A DNA stretch of 64,000 bases from an uncultured Clostridia bacterium (GCA_944367535.1 CALVWQ010000005.1:1-64000), one strand, 5' to 3'. Shown: positions 1 through 9,400, counted from the first letter of the stretch. Notes: generated by a model not told the origin, from the sequence alone. Numbers and translations are program-made.

Positions 1-341
1 GGGAGTAAAACGTGTCCTGAAGAATTTTACTCCGAGGCGTTTGTAATACTCCCTTGCGATTGAGGCATCAATCGTTATTGTAAACAGTGGTTTTTCAGGC
101 GAAAAGCCATTAGCCCCTCGGGTGTTTAATGTTCGCCTGTGGTGGGCTATTATTGGGGTAAAGCGGTTTTGTTTATAGTCTGTCGTCAGTATCACAATGA
201 AACCACTATATCTTGTGTTTTGACGGCAGACAAACACTATATGTATTCCACAATAAAGGCATCGTTCGATAACCTTTCCATATATCAATTTTAACTTCCA
301 ATTCTTCTTTTTATTCTTCGATTATAGCGTGTTTTTGCCAT
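1..341 (-). pseudogene. Partial, probably frameshifted gene of unknown function, running off the left edge
   Basis: A minus-strand frame is open from about position 321 to the window edge (over 100 codons). It contains the segments CLYCGIHIVFVC and SIAREYYKRLGV. No good start lies in that frame. An ATG at 341 in another frame begins an arginine-rich N-terminus (MAKTRYNRRIKRR), which would join the long frame after a one-base slip near 300-320. I do not recognise the family. The YYKRLGV piece resembles the end of an acetyltransferase fold but is too short to call. The C-terminus lies outside the window, so completeness cannot be judged. Confidence 0.35.
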
Positions 342-488
342 TATTTAAGTTTACAATTGCTATTATGGGCAAAAAGATTTCTTGTAATCATCCACCCTTC
401 AACAAGCAATATAAAATACGTTTGCGTTTTTTGAGATAGAATTTTCGAATCTTCACTCTCATCAAGATCTGAAAATTGTTTGAATTTT

Positions 489-859
489 TCATCCCAATAC
501 ATCAATATTGTTAATTAAGGCTCTTAGCAATGCCGTATTCCAAGTATTTTTCATATAACACTCTTTAGACTGCAAACATTCTTTTAGGAATATCACGAAT
601 GCCTCCTTCCCTAATTTCTTATATTTAAGTTCCCATAAAATAATATTTTCAGCTATTTCGGTTGACGCCTGTATCGCATACGCTTGTCCTAAACGATATG
701 TTTTGAAATGTTTTTTTAATCTGCTGTAACCACTTCTTTGACAAAAAGAAAGCCCCTCACTCTCGTAAGGGGCAAAATCTTCAAGCGGGATTTCTTTTTA
801 AGGTGTTCCCCTCGCACTATATCTTCATCCGGAATTTCTTTAAAGTGCCTTCCTCGCAC
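489..859 (-). pseudogene. Broken small gene, unknown function, with one indel
   Basis: A GTG at 859 starts a frame reading VRGRHFKEIPDED followed by IVRGEHLK, an imperfect internal repeat. A two-base excess in an A-run near 795 then shifts the frame. The downstream frame continues as EIPLEDFAPYESEGLS and then about 75 more residues (including HFKTYRLGQAYAIQAS) to a TGA at 489. Joined, this would be a protein of about 120 residues. I do not recognise the family. It lies downstream of rloB on the same strand and may once have been co-transcribed with it. Either the gene is decayed or the homopolymer length is a sequencing error. Confidence 0.4.
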
Positions 860-913
860 TTATCATCTTTTCATTCTTTCTTGAAAAGACAACCTTTTAT
901 TATTCAAAAAACA

Positions 914-1587
914 TTAAAAATACGGCTTTAACATCTCAATCAGTTCATAAACTTTTGTTCCCGGTTTAGAATTTGAAGGTAATTGATCTTTGTTTTGTTC
1001 CTGCAAATGAGTAGCATTTTTTATCGCATCATTCATATACGGCTCAAGAACTGAAAACATATCCGTTCGATTTTTTTCATATTTCCCGGAGCTAATGCTT
1101 TTCAACCACCTATCGAGTTTCGGAAAATAATCGTTTCTATGCAGATCCGAATGATAGTAACCAAAATGTAGCAGAAACCAAAGTTCTATGCATTGATTCG
1201 ACCATATTGCATGATATCGTCAATCCGAAGTGCTATTTTTCTTACACAACTCCGGAACGCTATCTATTTTATCTTTCGGGAAATCGTCTGTATCATATAC
1301 AATCCAAACGTGTCTGAAACTAAATTGCCTTTGATTGCTTTCGACGATTCTTTTTGCGTCCTCGAAAAGCCCGACAGTATTATTGCCGTCACCTCTTATC
1401 TCTAAACTTATACGATTTTTATATTTTTCGTTAATTCTAAGTTTTATCGCTTCAAAATAGTTTGGCTCTGTTTTTGTTCCCTCTGTAACAATTAAATGAT
1501 ACTCCGGAAATATATTTATTTTTTTTCGTTTCTCTTCTTTAGCCAATCTTTCTCTTGGTCAGATTTTTTAACAGGTTTTAAACTCAT
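914..1587 (-). pseudogene. rloB: RloB-like (AbiLii-type) protein, interrupted by an in-frame TGA
   Basis: The N-terminal part carries the RloB signature LIVTEGTKTEPNYFEAI and an acidic VYDTDD motif, typical of the TOPRIM-like core. The frame then hits TGA at 1220-1222 and continues in the same frame with YHAIWSNQCIELWFLLHF and a family-typical C-terminus ending PGTKVYELIEMLKPYF. So one stop codon splits an otherwise collinear protein of about 210 residues. The start is also odd. An ATG at 1587 overlaps the RloA stop but is out of frame with the core and runs into TAA. The core frame can start only at a TTG at 1546. This suggests a second lesion between 1546 and 1587. RloA/RloB pairs were named for linkage to restriction loci and resemble AbiL abortive-infection systems; here RloB is probably non-functional. 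Confidence 0.75.
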
Positions 1588-2792
1588 GCCCAATCCCCCC
1601 AATCAAGCATTTTCTTGAAATAAGGATCGGCACCGTATCGGCCCTCTAAATACTGCTTGTTGTAAGAAGCCGTCGCGTTTACCCTTTTCCCGTCTTCTTT
1701 CCGGATTTCATATAGCGAATACAGCTCGCTACTATGTTCATCATCCAGAGCGGCAAACCAAATTTCATCTCTACGAAATACTTCATTACTCATTGTTGAC
1801 ATATCGTGCGAAGTGAACAACAATTGCGCTCCGAATTTATTTATTTTCGGATCTGTAAACAAAGAAATGATGTATCTTAAAAGTTTCGGATGAAGTTTTG
1901 CATCGAGTTCGTCTATAATCGCCAGTCGCCCGGTCTGCAAAGCGATCATTAAAATCGGAAGCGATCCGAAAAGTTTTCTCGTTCCGGCAGATTCTTTGCT
2001 CAATAATAATGAATAATCAACGTTATTTACTTTACGCGTCAACAAAAAATCTTCTTTTTCGCTATCATAGCGATAGTCGCAAACATCTATGCCCATTTCA
2101 TTTAACAGATTAAGAAAAGGTTTCTTAAACGATTCGTTTTCGTTAATCATGATTTTTAGATCTGTAATCGGATTTGCATAATTTCTGATCACACAAGATT
2201 CAAACCATTCTTGAACCTCAACTATTACAGATATATTGTAATTTATCGCTAAAAAAGATAAGAACAACATCTTCGGGTTAACGTCCGTATTAATACCGCT
2301 TTTCCCTATGCTTGCGCCTAAGTCTATATTGTTTTCTTCGCGTGTAAAAATGACTGCTGTCTTTTTTGCTCCGATTCCTCTTCTGAATAACGATTCTGAT
2401 ACAACAATGTCGTTTTTTATAGCCACATAATATCTGTATTCATTATTATTTTTTCTGAAATACAGATTAAATTCAGTAGGTTCGTTTTTTGATTTTTCGT
2501 CGTATAAAAACGGCTCACAATTAACTCTTTGCTGTACTATCAAATTCATTCGATTCTTTTTTAATTCATGGATCGGAAAAACAACCATTGTTATTAAGCA
2601 TGATAAAGCCTGCAATAACGTTGTTTTCCCTCCGCCATTGGGACCGTACACAACGCTGACCGGCAATAGCGGCGTTGCCTTATCGTCTTTAATTAAGGAT
2701 TCTTTGAATTCGCTTAATTCTCCCGCTTGAAAATCAAATATCGTTTCATTCTTATAAGACTTAAAATTTTTAAAACCGAACTGGCACAACAT
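1584..2792 (-). CDS. rloA: RloA-like AAA/ABC-type ATPase (AbiLi-like)
   Basis: A 402-residue ATPase of the AAA_15/AAA_21 group. Visible motifs are Walker A GPNGGGKTT at residues 50-58, an ABC-like signature around SKESAGTRKL (265-274), Walker B LAIIDELDAKLHP (290-302) and the switch histidine in LLFTSHDMST (324-333). The set is complete, so the protein may still be an active ATPase. Its stop TGA overlaps an ATG of the rloB region, the usual tight coupling of these two-gene operons. In AbiL-like systems the ATPase is thought to sense infection and its partner to be the effector. With rloB broken, RloA is an orphan here. The neighbourhood (Fic, truncated AAA, IstA-like gene) fits an accessory defence patch. 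Confidence 0.82.
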   Translation of the reverse strand: MLCQFGFKNFKSYKNETIFDFQAGELSEFKESLIKDDKATPLLPVSVVYGPNGGGKTTLLQALSCLITMVVFPIHELKKNRMNLIVQQRVNCEPFLYDEKSKNEPTEFNLYFRKNNNEYRYYVAIKNDIVVSESLFRRGIGAKKTAVIFTREENNIDLGASIGKSGINTDVNPKMLFLSFLAINYNISVIVEVQEWFESCVIRNYANPITDLKIMINENESFKKPFLNLLNEMGIDVCDYRYDSEKEDFLLTRKVNNVDYSLLLSKESAGTRKLFGSLPILMIALQTGRLAIIDELDAKLHPKLLRYIISLFTDPKINKFGAQLLFTSHDMSTMSNEVFRRDEIWFAALDDEHSSELYSLYEIRKEDGKRVNATASYNKQYLEGRYGADPYFKKMLDWGDWA

Positions 2793-2922
2793 GATTTCTT
2801 GCCTCCATACACAGCATTATACCTTTATAATAGCCATTTGTCACGTTTTATATGCCTGTTTTGGAAAAATATTTTTCCAAACACCAATATAAAACGACGA
2901 TTTATGCCCTTTTATCTTTATA

Positions 2923-3157
2923 TTACACATATACTCTCACTAAAAGATCGTGCCACTGCGTAGGGCGAAGAAGCGAATTTACCTCGGTCCGATACGACTT
3001 TGCTTCCTGAAATTCTATAGGAAATTCCCAAACCATTTTCTTTTCTTCATTCGGCTTATCGATAGTATAAAGTAGCAATATTTAACAACTTCATATTCAT
3101 TATCACCAGGATTCATTTTTCCGTGAATAAGATTAATCCATTCATTGTTTTTCTCAT
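2923..3157 (-). pseudogene. Small frameshifted gene; C-terminus homologous to the gene at 6086-6286
   Basis: Three minus-strand frames chain together: MRKTMNGLILF, then HGKMNPGDNEYEVVKYCYF, then DKPNEEKKMVWEFPIEFQEA and on to a TAA at 2923. The last segment contains EAKSYRTEVNSLLRPTQWHD and ends LLVRVYV. It matches the end of the protein encoded at 6086 (EAKSYRKERDGMLRQNQWHD, then LTVRVFM). About 78 residues would result after two single-site frame corrections near 3117 and 3063. Function unknown. Two copies of the same C-terminus flank the Fic/ATPase segment. Confidence 0.5.
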
Positions 3158-3212
3158 AAGTTTAATTCTACCACATTTAATACGACAACTTCCGTCACTT
3201 TTATAAAATTTC

Positions 3213-4262
3213 TTAGATTTTTTCTACTCTAACGTAATATGTTGCACGGCTTGCGCCTTTCTTTTCGATAAAACCTTCTTTAGCAAGCTTTTTGAGTGAA
3301 CTTTCTACCGAACTATTGCTAAGCGACGGACACATAGCCACGATATCCATTTTGGTAAACTTGCCGATTTTATTCGCTACGGCTTTTTTAACCATATCAA
3401 GCGCAGACTCGCTCTCGCTTACAATTTCCATTCTATCTTCAAAATCTCTATATGCCGAAATAATCGTGCTAAGCAAATATTTAATAAACGGAACGGGGTC
3501 TTCTTTTCCTTCATCCCAACCGGCTTGCGCCTTTTCTAACGCATCGTAATATGCGTTTTTATTTTTCGCAATTTTAGATTCCAAGGAAATATACTTACCT
3601 ACCATATAGCCGTTTCTATATAAGAGCAATGTCGTAAGCAAACGGCTCATTCTACCATTACCGTCCGAAAACGGATGTATGCACAAGAAATCGTGAATAA
3701 AAATCGGTATCAAGATAAGCGGGTCTACTTCGCATTTAGAAATCGCTATATTAAACTCATTGCAAATCTTTTCTATCGCATCGGGCGTTTCGTAAGGCGC
3801 AGGCGGCGTAAACAAAATACTTTCCTTGCCGTTTTCGGTTAAAGTAATATAATTTTGAACGTTCTTAAACTTACCGCCGATACTCTTGCTTGAATAACTA
3901 TATAAAATCTTATGAAGTTGCAAGATATAGTTTGAAGTCATAGGAATATATTCAAAACTTTCGTGAATAACGTTAAGCACGTCCCTATACCCTGCGATTT
4001 CTTCTTCGTCACGGTTTTTAGGCGTAGTCTTATCCGTTAAAAGTTGTTTTAATCTCGTATTCGTCGTTCTTATACCTTCAATATCGTTGGACGATTCCGC
4101 ACTTTGAACTTTTGCTATTTCCACGAGTTTATTAAGTTTTTCGGGTTGTTGTTTTAAGTAAAGTTCTTGCTTACCCTTCGCTTCGTGGATGGCAGTAAGA
4201 TAACTTACGATTTCGAAATCCCATTTTAGGTCTTTTAGTAAAGAGTAGTTAAAATCTCTCAT
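3213..4262 (-). CDS. Fic family protein (probable AMP-transferase) with internal inhibitory helix
   Basis: The Fic core motif HPFSDGNGRMSRLL has its catalytic histidine near residue 196. The motif S-x3-E-G (SSNDIEG, Glu near 62) lies N-terminal to the core, as in class II Fic proteins where this glutamate blocks ATP binding. The last 80 residues look like a winged helix (KIGKFTKMDIVAMCPSLSNS). This is the common 'Fic_N + Fic + HTH' layout of about 350 residues. I start at the ATG at 4262 because AAGAGG lies 8-10 nt upstream; a GTG three codons earlier is less likely. Fic enzymes transfer AMP from ATP to protein targets. The gene has its own promoter and a palindrome over the -35, suggesting self-repression through the winged helix (inference). 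Target unknown. Confidence 0.88.
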   Translation of the reverse strand: MRDFNYSLLKDLKWDFEIVSYLTAIHEAKGKQELYLKQQPEKLNKLVEIAKVQSAESSNDIEGIRTTNTRLKQLLTDKTTPKNRDEEEIAGYRDVLNVIHESFEYIPMTSNYILQLHKILYSYSSKSIGGKFKNVQNYITLTENGKESILFTPPAPYETPDAIEKICNEFNIAISKCEVDPLILIPIFIHDFLCIHPFSDGNGRMSRLLTTLLLYRNGYMVGKYISLESKIAKNKNAYYDALEKAQAGWDEGKEDPVPFIKYLLSTIISAYRDFEDRMEIVSESESALDMVKKAVANKIGKFTKMDIVAMCPSLSNSSVESSLKKLAKEGFIEKKGASRATYYVRVEKI

Positions 4263-4294
4263 AAAATACACCTCTTACGTTTACTTTCTCCTAA

Positions 4295-4382
4295 ATTATA
4301 AAACTTTTTACGAGAAAAGTCAATAGATTTTCTCTTAAAATAAAAAGGTTTCTCGCAAATATTGTTAGTTTTTACGAGAAAG
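4295..4382 (-). promoter_or_regulatory. fic promoter with palindromic operators
   Basis: On the minus strand, TTGACT (4318-4323), a 17-bp spacer and TATAAT (4295-4300) form a near-consensus sigma-70 promoter. An inverted repeat GAGAAAA-N9-TTTTCTC (4313-4335) straddles the -35. A second, wider pair of TTTCTCG and CGAGAAA arms lies just upstream (4351-4381), and the sequence TTTTTACGAGAAA occurs twice. This is an arrangement expected of a dimeric repressor; the winged helix of the Fic protein is the obvious candidate. Confidence 0.6.
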
Positions 4383-4423
4383 TTTCTTTTTCTAATAGGA
4401 TTTGCTCCAAATAATGCTTATAA

Positions 4424-4558
4424 AGGCCGCCAAAGTGTATTTCAAGACCGCCAACCACTTTGGCGGTCTTGATTACCTTATAAATAAAGGCTTTTAGCGT
4501 CAAGCACGCCAAGATCGCCAAGGTTTTTGATACTCTATAAGAGTACCCACCTTTGGCG
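4424..4558. repeat. Cluster of inverted repeats built on CCGCCAA/TTGGCGG
   Basis: A perfect 12-bp stem CAAGACCGCCAA / TTGGCGGTCTTG with a 5-nt loop sits at 4443-4471. A second nested hairpin lies at 4516-4558: outer arms CGCCAAGG and CCTTTGGCG, inner arms GATACTC and GAGTAC. The core (C)CGCCAA occurs at least five times in 135 bp, and TTATAAAGGC-like words recur. The second hairpin is followed on the plus strand by a T-rich run, so it could terminate plus-strand transcription. Nothing here encodes protein. Confidence 0.5.
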
Positions 4559-4576
4559 TTCTTCTTTTTTATTCAA

Positions 4577-5110
4577 CTATATCTTCTGCGGGTCTAAGCG
4601 CATTTTTTTGCACCACAAAACAAGCTTTTCCCAAGCCTCCCGCATGGTAAGCATTCTCTTCCCTTTTGCCAAGTAAGAAGCTTCCCACGCAAACGAATAC
4701 GCTTTTTTCATCGTTTCCGTCAATTGAAAGTGAAATTTAGAATTGGTCCTATACATCTTAAACATCTTGAAAAACTGCGATTTGCCGTAAGGTTTTTGCC
4801 CCGCCGCCAAAGTTCTTTTATAATATCTGCGCCACATAACAAAAATCGTGAGTTTTCTCTTCTTTTTATCCTTTTCCAACTCATAAAAATTCGGCACTGC
4901 GTATTCCTCTTTGCGCACGCGTTTCGGATAAAGTTTTTTCAGCAAGTCGTAATCGGACGTTTTATCGAACAAAGGCAATTTGAGACCGCACTGTTTAGCC
5001 CTTTTAATCGTTTTCAAAACGGTAGTACGAGAACATTCGCAAAGTTTAGCGATTTGCGTTGTCGTATTTCCTTTATGATAATATCCTAAAATAGCCTTAT
5101 AATTGGTCAT
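4577..5110 (-). CDS. Orphan IstA-like helix-turn-helix protein (no transposase core)
   Basis: The first ~140 of 177 residues follow the N-terminus of IS21-family IstA: a start like MTNYKAILGYYHKGNTTTQI, an HTH with CECSRTTVLKTIKRA, an LLKKLYPKR box and the 'MWRRYYKR ... YGKSQFFKMFKMY' block that precedes the DDE domain in IstA. The DDE domain is missing and no IstB follows. Instead a C-terminus ends AWEKLVLWCKKMRLDPQKI, which matches the C-terminus of the paralogue at 52488-53039. That shared tail argues for a distinct stand-alone family rather than a random truncation. Probable DNA-binding protein; target unknown. It begins just after the truncated end of the AAA gene. Confidence 0.6.
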   Translation of the reverse strand: MTNYKAILGYYHKGNTTTQIAKLCECSRTTVLKTIKRAKQCGLKLPLFDKTSDYDLLKKLYPKRVRKEEYAVPNFYELEKDKKKRKLTIFVMWRRYYKRTLAAGQKPYGKSQFFKMFKMYRTNSKFHFQLTETMKKAYSFAWEASYLAKGKRMLTMREAWEKLVLWCKKMRLDPQKI

Positions 5111-5140
5111 TACTGCAGTTTTCCGCCTTTTTATCCGAAT

Positions 5141-5872
5141 TTAATTATATGAATAGTATGCCATATCGAATTTCAAAAGTAAAGTGTTCAACTTCGGTGG
5201 AATAAAACTTTTTTCAGCGATTTTTTGGCTTATTTTTTGCCGTAAAAAGATAAAAAAAGAGCCTCCGCCCACCACCATATACTCACGGAACAGCGTTTCG
5301 TATTTTTCATTTAGCGCAAAAGGAACTTTTTCTTTTTTATCAAAAAGTTCTTTCAGGTAAGAAATTCCGCTTTCGTACCCTTCCGCCCAAAGAAATTCCT
5401 CGAAATCAAGCGAATACATCGTAAGAAACGTTTCGAATCCGGTAGGAACAGATTCGGGTTCTTCCGTATTTTCGTCGGCGTCTTCCCCGTATGTCAATCC
5501 TAAAAGGCTTCCGGAAGTAATAACGTCGAATCTCCCGTCCTCCGCAAGAAATTTCAACGCGGTACGCGCGCTTCCGCACGCCTGAATTTCGTCTAAAAAT
5601 ATCAGTGTATCGCCTTTAACAAGATTTACTCCGTTTATCATAGCCGTCATTCTTTTATAAACGGATTCGGCGTCCAACGTTCCCGCAAAAATCTGTTTTA
5701 ATTCCTGATTTTTGATAAAATTGATTTCGACAAAACTTTTATACTCTTTTTTCCCGAGCTCGCGGATAAGATAAGTTTTTCCGACCTGCCTTGCCCCTTT
5801 CACCATCAAGCAGTTATTCCGATGCGTATTTTTCCACTCGACAAGTTTCTGATATGCTTTTCTTTTTAACAT
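5141..5872 (-). pseudogene. Truncated ATP-binding protein of the AAA_14/DUF4143 family
   Basis: Walker A GARQVGKTYL (26-35) and Walker B IFLDEIQACG (91-100) are intact, and the sequence follows the AAA_14/DUF4143 family up to FREYMVVGG, where members normally continue with a proline-containing GGMP motif and about 200 more residues of DUF4143. Here the sequence breaks right after GG into an unrelated tail (ending PPKLNTLLLKFDMAYYS), giving 243 instead of roughly 400-450 residues. The breakpoint near 5250 lies close to the IstA-like gene, consistent with loss by insertion or recombination. The family often behaves as a mobile accessory ATPase of unclear function. The ATPase fold could survive, but the protein is probably not functional. 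Confidence 0.7.
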
Positions 5873-6030
5873 AACGTTTCTCCGAAATCAAGTTTTATTA
5901 CCGATATTATACTTCGTTTTTTGTATTTGTCAATAAAAAAGGAATAAAATCCGATATTCGTTTCTTTGAAAAAAGAATAAAATCGGAATATCGTAAACCC
6001 GAAATCTTTTTATTAGTCTGAAAGCATCAA

Positions 6031-6069
6031 AAAACGCCGCCCTCCGCAAAAGCAAAGGACGGCGTTTTT
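6031..6069 (-). terminator. Intrinsic terminator
   Basis: On the minus strand a stem GCCGTCC / GGGCGGC with adjoining A and T runs is followed by TTTTTT. It sits 17 bp beyond the stop of the small gene at 6086. The flanking A/T runs make it usable in both directions. Confidence 0.75.
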
Positions 6070-6085
6070 CTGTCTGCCGATAAAG

Positions 6086-6286
6086 TTACATAAACACTCT
6101 TACCGTCAGGTCGTGCCATTGATTTTGCCTGAGCATTCCGTCCCGTTCTTTCCGGTAAGATTTTGCCTCTTTATAATCTATCGTATTAGTAAAAACTGCT
6201 TGTCCATGAGATTGTTGCCCCTTGACTTTTATATGGCTCATTTTTTCCGCTATAGCCTCAACTTCTTTACGGCTATTACGAACCAA
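6086..6286 (-). CDS. Small protein of unknown function, paralogous C-terminus to 2923-3157
   Basis: 66 residues from a TTG at 6286. The frame stays open 14 more codons upstream (CEVTYYVFDSNV) without ATG or GTG, so the true start is uncertain or the 5' end is missing. The C-terminus contains EAKSYRKERDGMLRQNQWHD and ends LTVRVFM, shared with the broken gene at 2923. The N-terminal half is not shared. Family not recognised. It is followed directly by a terminator, so it is the last gene of its transcript. It lies 178 bp beyond the end of the large secreted protein gene, with a terminator between them. Confidence 0.45.
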   Translation of the reverse strand: MVRNSRKEVEAIAEKMSHIKVKGQQSHGQAVFTNTIDYKEAKSYRKERDGMLRQNQWHDLTVRVFM

Positions 6287-6339
6287 GACATTGCTATCAA
6301 AAACATAATAAGTAACCTCACAATAATTTCAAAAATCAT

Positions 6340-6378
6340 AAAACCGAGATCTCATCGAATCGACAAAATCTCGGTTTT
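6340..6378 (-). terminator. Intrinsic terminator of glycan locus 1
   Basis: Minus strand: AAACCGAGAT / ATCTCGGTTT stem with a 17-nt loop followed by a T-rich tract. It lies about 90 bp beyond the stop of the 1146-residue secreted protein and ends that transcript. Confidence 0.7.
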
Positions 6379-6464
6379 CAACTTTTTTACGGTTATTTTT
6401 TAATCGCTTTTTTGAGTTTTATAAACAAGCCGATAAACGATTATTAAATGCGGATACGTTGTTT

Positions 6465-9400
6465 TCACCCTATTACCGCTACAAACACTCCCTCGCCCGC
6501 TTCGATTTCTATCGTGACGGCTCCGTTAACGACGTTTTTCACGACTTTTTCGCCGTTAGCACCGTACACGAGAACGTACGCGCCGCCTGATAACTTCAAC
6601 GTAACCGTACACTTTGCTCCGTTCGTCGGGGCGGAATAATTAGTTATCATATATCCGTCTCCGTACTCGCCCGAATAATAGCCGCAAATCGTGTTTTCCG
6701 TCGCGGAAAAAGACGTAAGCTTGCCGCGCGCGTTATCCGCAAGCGTGGTTTCCCCGCCAAGCTTTGATAGCGCGTCGTTTCCGCTTTTTGCAAAGAACGA
6801 AAGCCCCTGCCACTCGTACGCGCCAAGAACCTTTGCAAGCTGCAAATATTTTTGGTTGGCGACTTTAACAGCCTCGTACGCCGCCTCGTTCCCCGCAAAA
6901 CCCTCTATATTCCACGTTCCGCCTATGGCGTTTCCGTATCCGAAATACTCGAAAAGCTCCGCGCCGACAGCCATTCCCGTCAAAAGCTGAAAGGAAATTT
7001 CTTTATACGACGTCGGAAGATTATATTCTTCGTTCTCGGCGAACGACTGAACGCACATACCCATCGTAACGCTATGTCCCGAATCGTTCAGCGATTTAAC
7101 AACGTTCGCGATATGCAGAAGATCCTTTATGTAAACGCCATTATCAAACGCCTTCGTACTGCTACCGAAGGGATAGCAATCCACGCACAGAGTTTTTTTG
7201 CCGTTTACTTTTGTAAGCACCTCGCTTATATAGCGCTCAACGTATTCCTCCCACGAATAATAAGTCGTCGTGATACTCGTATACCCCTGCCTTTTTACGC
7301 CGAAATTCGTTTTATCGGCATAGCTCGGAAAAAGATTTATATGAAAAAGCTTTTCATTCGCCGCGTAGTTCGCGTTGAAAAATTCGACGAGCGAAGTAAG
7401 CGCGGAAAATTCGTCCGCGGTAGGTTCGTCGTTGAAATAGAAGCCGGAAACGCCTTCTGCCCACGATTCGTTGAATTCCCCCGAAATATTATCGAAAAAA
7501 TTTCCGCCGTCGGTCTGATTTCTGATATAAATCTTAACGCCTGCGCCTTTTAGCGTGGATATTGCGGCTTTAAGCTCTTCCGTCACGGTAAGCTTGCCGC
7601 CCTCTATCGCCTGCGCAAGCTCCGCCGCGTCGAACGTCAGATTGAAATCGGTAAAGCCCGCCGCAAGATATTTGCTAAGCTCTTCTTCCGAAAACACGGA
7701 GGGAGAAAGGTCGGTGAAAACTATAAACCTCCCGTTAGAAGAAATGGAATCCGTAATCGGATTCCATTTACCTGCTTCGCTGTCAAACCTGAACGCTACG
7801 TCGCTCGCAAAAGTAATTTCAAGGCGTTTGCCGTTATACTCGACAATGAGCTTCGCGCCTTTCTTTATCGTTATTACCTGTGCCGTATAAGCATTAAGTC
7901 CTGATATACTTATTTTGTTATTACCCTCGACGCCGCTTACGTTCTCGTAATAAATCACGGTTAAGCCCGTTATCGCATTGCCGCTTTCGTCTGTCACGAT
8001 AAAGCCGTTTGTATTCGCGCTCACGCCGTTTTCGTTACCTATGCCGTAAGAAGGAAGACGTATCTGCAAGGTATCGTCGTTCGACCAGTCGTTGTTCGCT
8101 TCCGAATAATCGACGGTAGCGCGCGTAATTTCGAACCATTTTCCGTCAACCCACTCGGCTGTCCAGTCGCTACTTATGCGGTAAGCGTTTCTGTCCTCGT
8201 AAAATATCGAACCCGCTTTGATTTCGACGGGATAGTCGGTCGAAAAACCGCCCGTTTCCGCACTCGTTGCAATGTGCTGCCCGATGGCGAGAGTCTTTTC
8301 ACCGATGTAATAGCTGACAAACGGATTTATTTCCGCGCCATTCTGATAAATACCTTTATATTGCTGCAATTGAACGCTCGATTTTGTAAAGCCCGCAAAA
8401 TCCACGTTCTTTATTTGTATTACATTTTGGTTATTATGCCCGACGCCGTCAAGTTCGACTTCGCCCAAAAGGTACATCCAGCAGCTACCGTCCTCTCCCG
8501 AATAGACAAAGGATTTATCTTCCGTCGTTCTGTATGCGTTTTTATCGTATGTGAATCCCGAACCGGCCTTTATGGTAAACACCGTTCCGAGACCGTTTGC
8601 CGCCGCGCCGCCAAGCCCGTTAAACATAAGCTTTCCCGCGCTCGAATACCAGTATGCCGACACGCCGGAATAACTATTGCCGTTTACCGTCGCAACGAAG
8701 TTATTCAAGGCAAGATTGCCTTCGGCGGAAATATCCGACATACCCGTCGTTACGACCTGAACGCCGTCTGCAGGCGACCAGTCTGCCGTAGTCCAGTTTA
8801 TTTCGTTATAACCCCACCATTGAGACCCCGACCAGATAAACGAACGGTCGGCGGTGATTTTATACGCCGCGTCCGCTTTGAAAAACACCGAACCCGCCTT
8901 AAAAGTGAATACCGCGTTTTCCGTCTGCGGAAATTTACCGTATACGCAGAGTTTGGTATCGTTGCCTTCGGTTATGTTCGTAACCTTTACGGTTTTGCCG
9001 CCGTACTCTACGATCACGTTTGCGGTATCGACGTACGTGCCGCTCGAAAACGCGCTTTCGTTGAACTCTAACTGAATCATATTATCTTCGGGCTGCTGCC
9101 AGCTTTGCGTTTTGATGCTGACCTCGGTCACGGGAACGGATTTAACCGTTTTCGTTACCGAAAGCGCGCCGTCGTAACCTGAAACCTTAACGCTTCCGGC
9201 TCCCGTTGCCGTCGCCGTAAGAGAACTTCCGTTTGCGACTACCGCACCTTCCGCAGAAAGAATCGCACCGCCCTCCGAAAGCCAGCCGAGCTGCCGTGAA
9301 AGGTCAAGCACCTGTCCTTCGTACATATACGAGTCTATCGAAGCCTCAACCGATTTGGCGATTATTCTGATTATTTCGGCTTTTAACGCTTCCGTGTCCT

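Noticed and set aside
741..773. GCCCCT...AGGGGC hairpin followed by T-rich DNA on the minus strand, looking like a terminator after rloB
   Set aside because: It lies inside the reading frame of the broken gene at 489-859 (it encodes part of DFAPYESEGLS), so coding constraint explains it as well.
4424..4558. Iteron-like repeats as a plasmid replication origin
   Set aside because: No replication or partition gene nearby, and the window is otherwise chromosomal.
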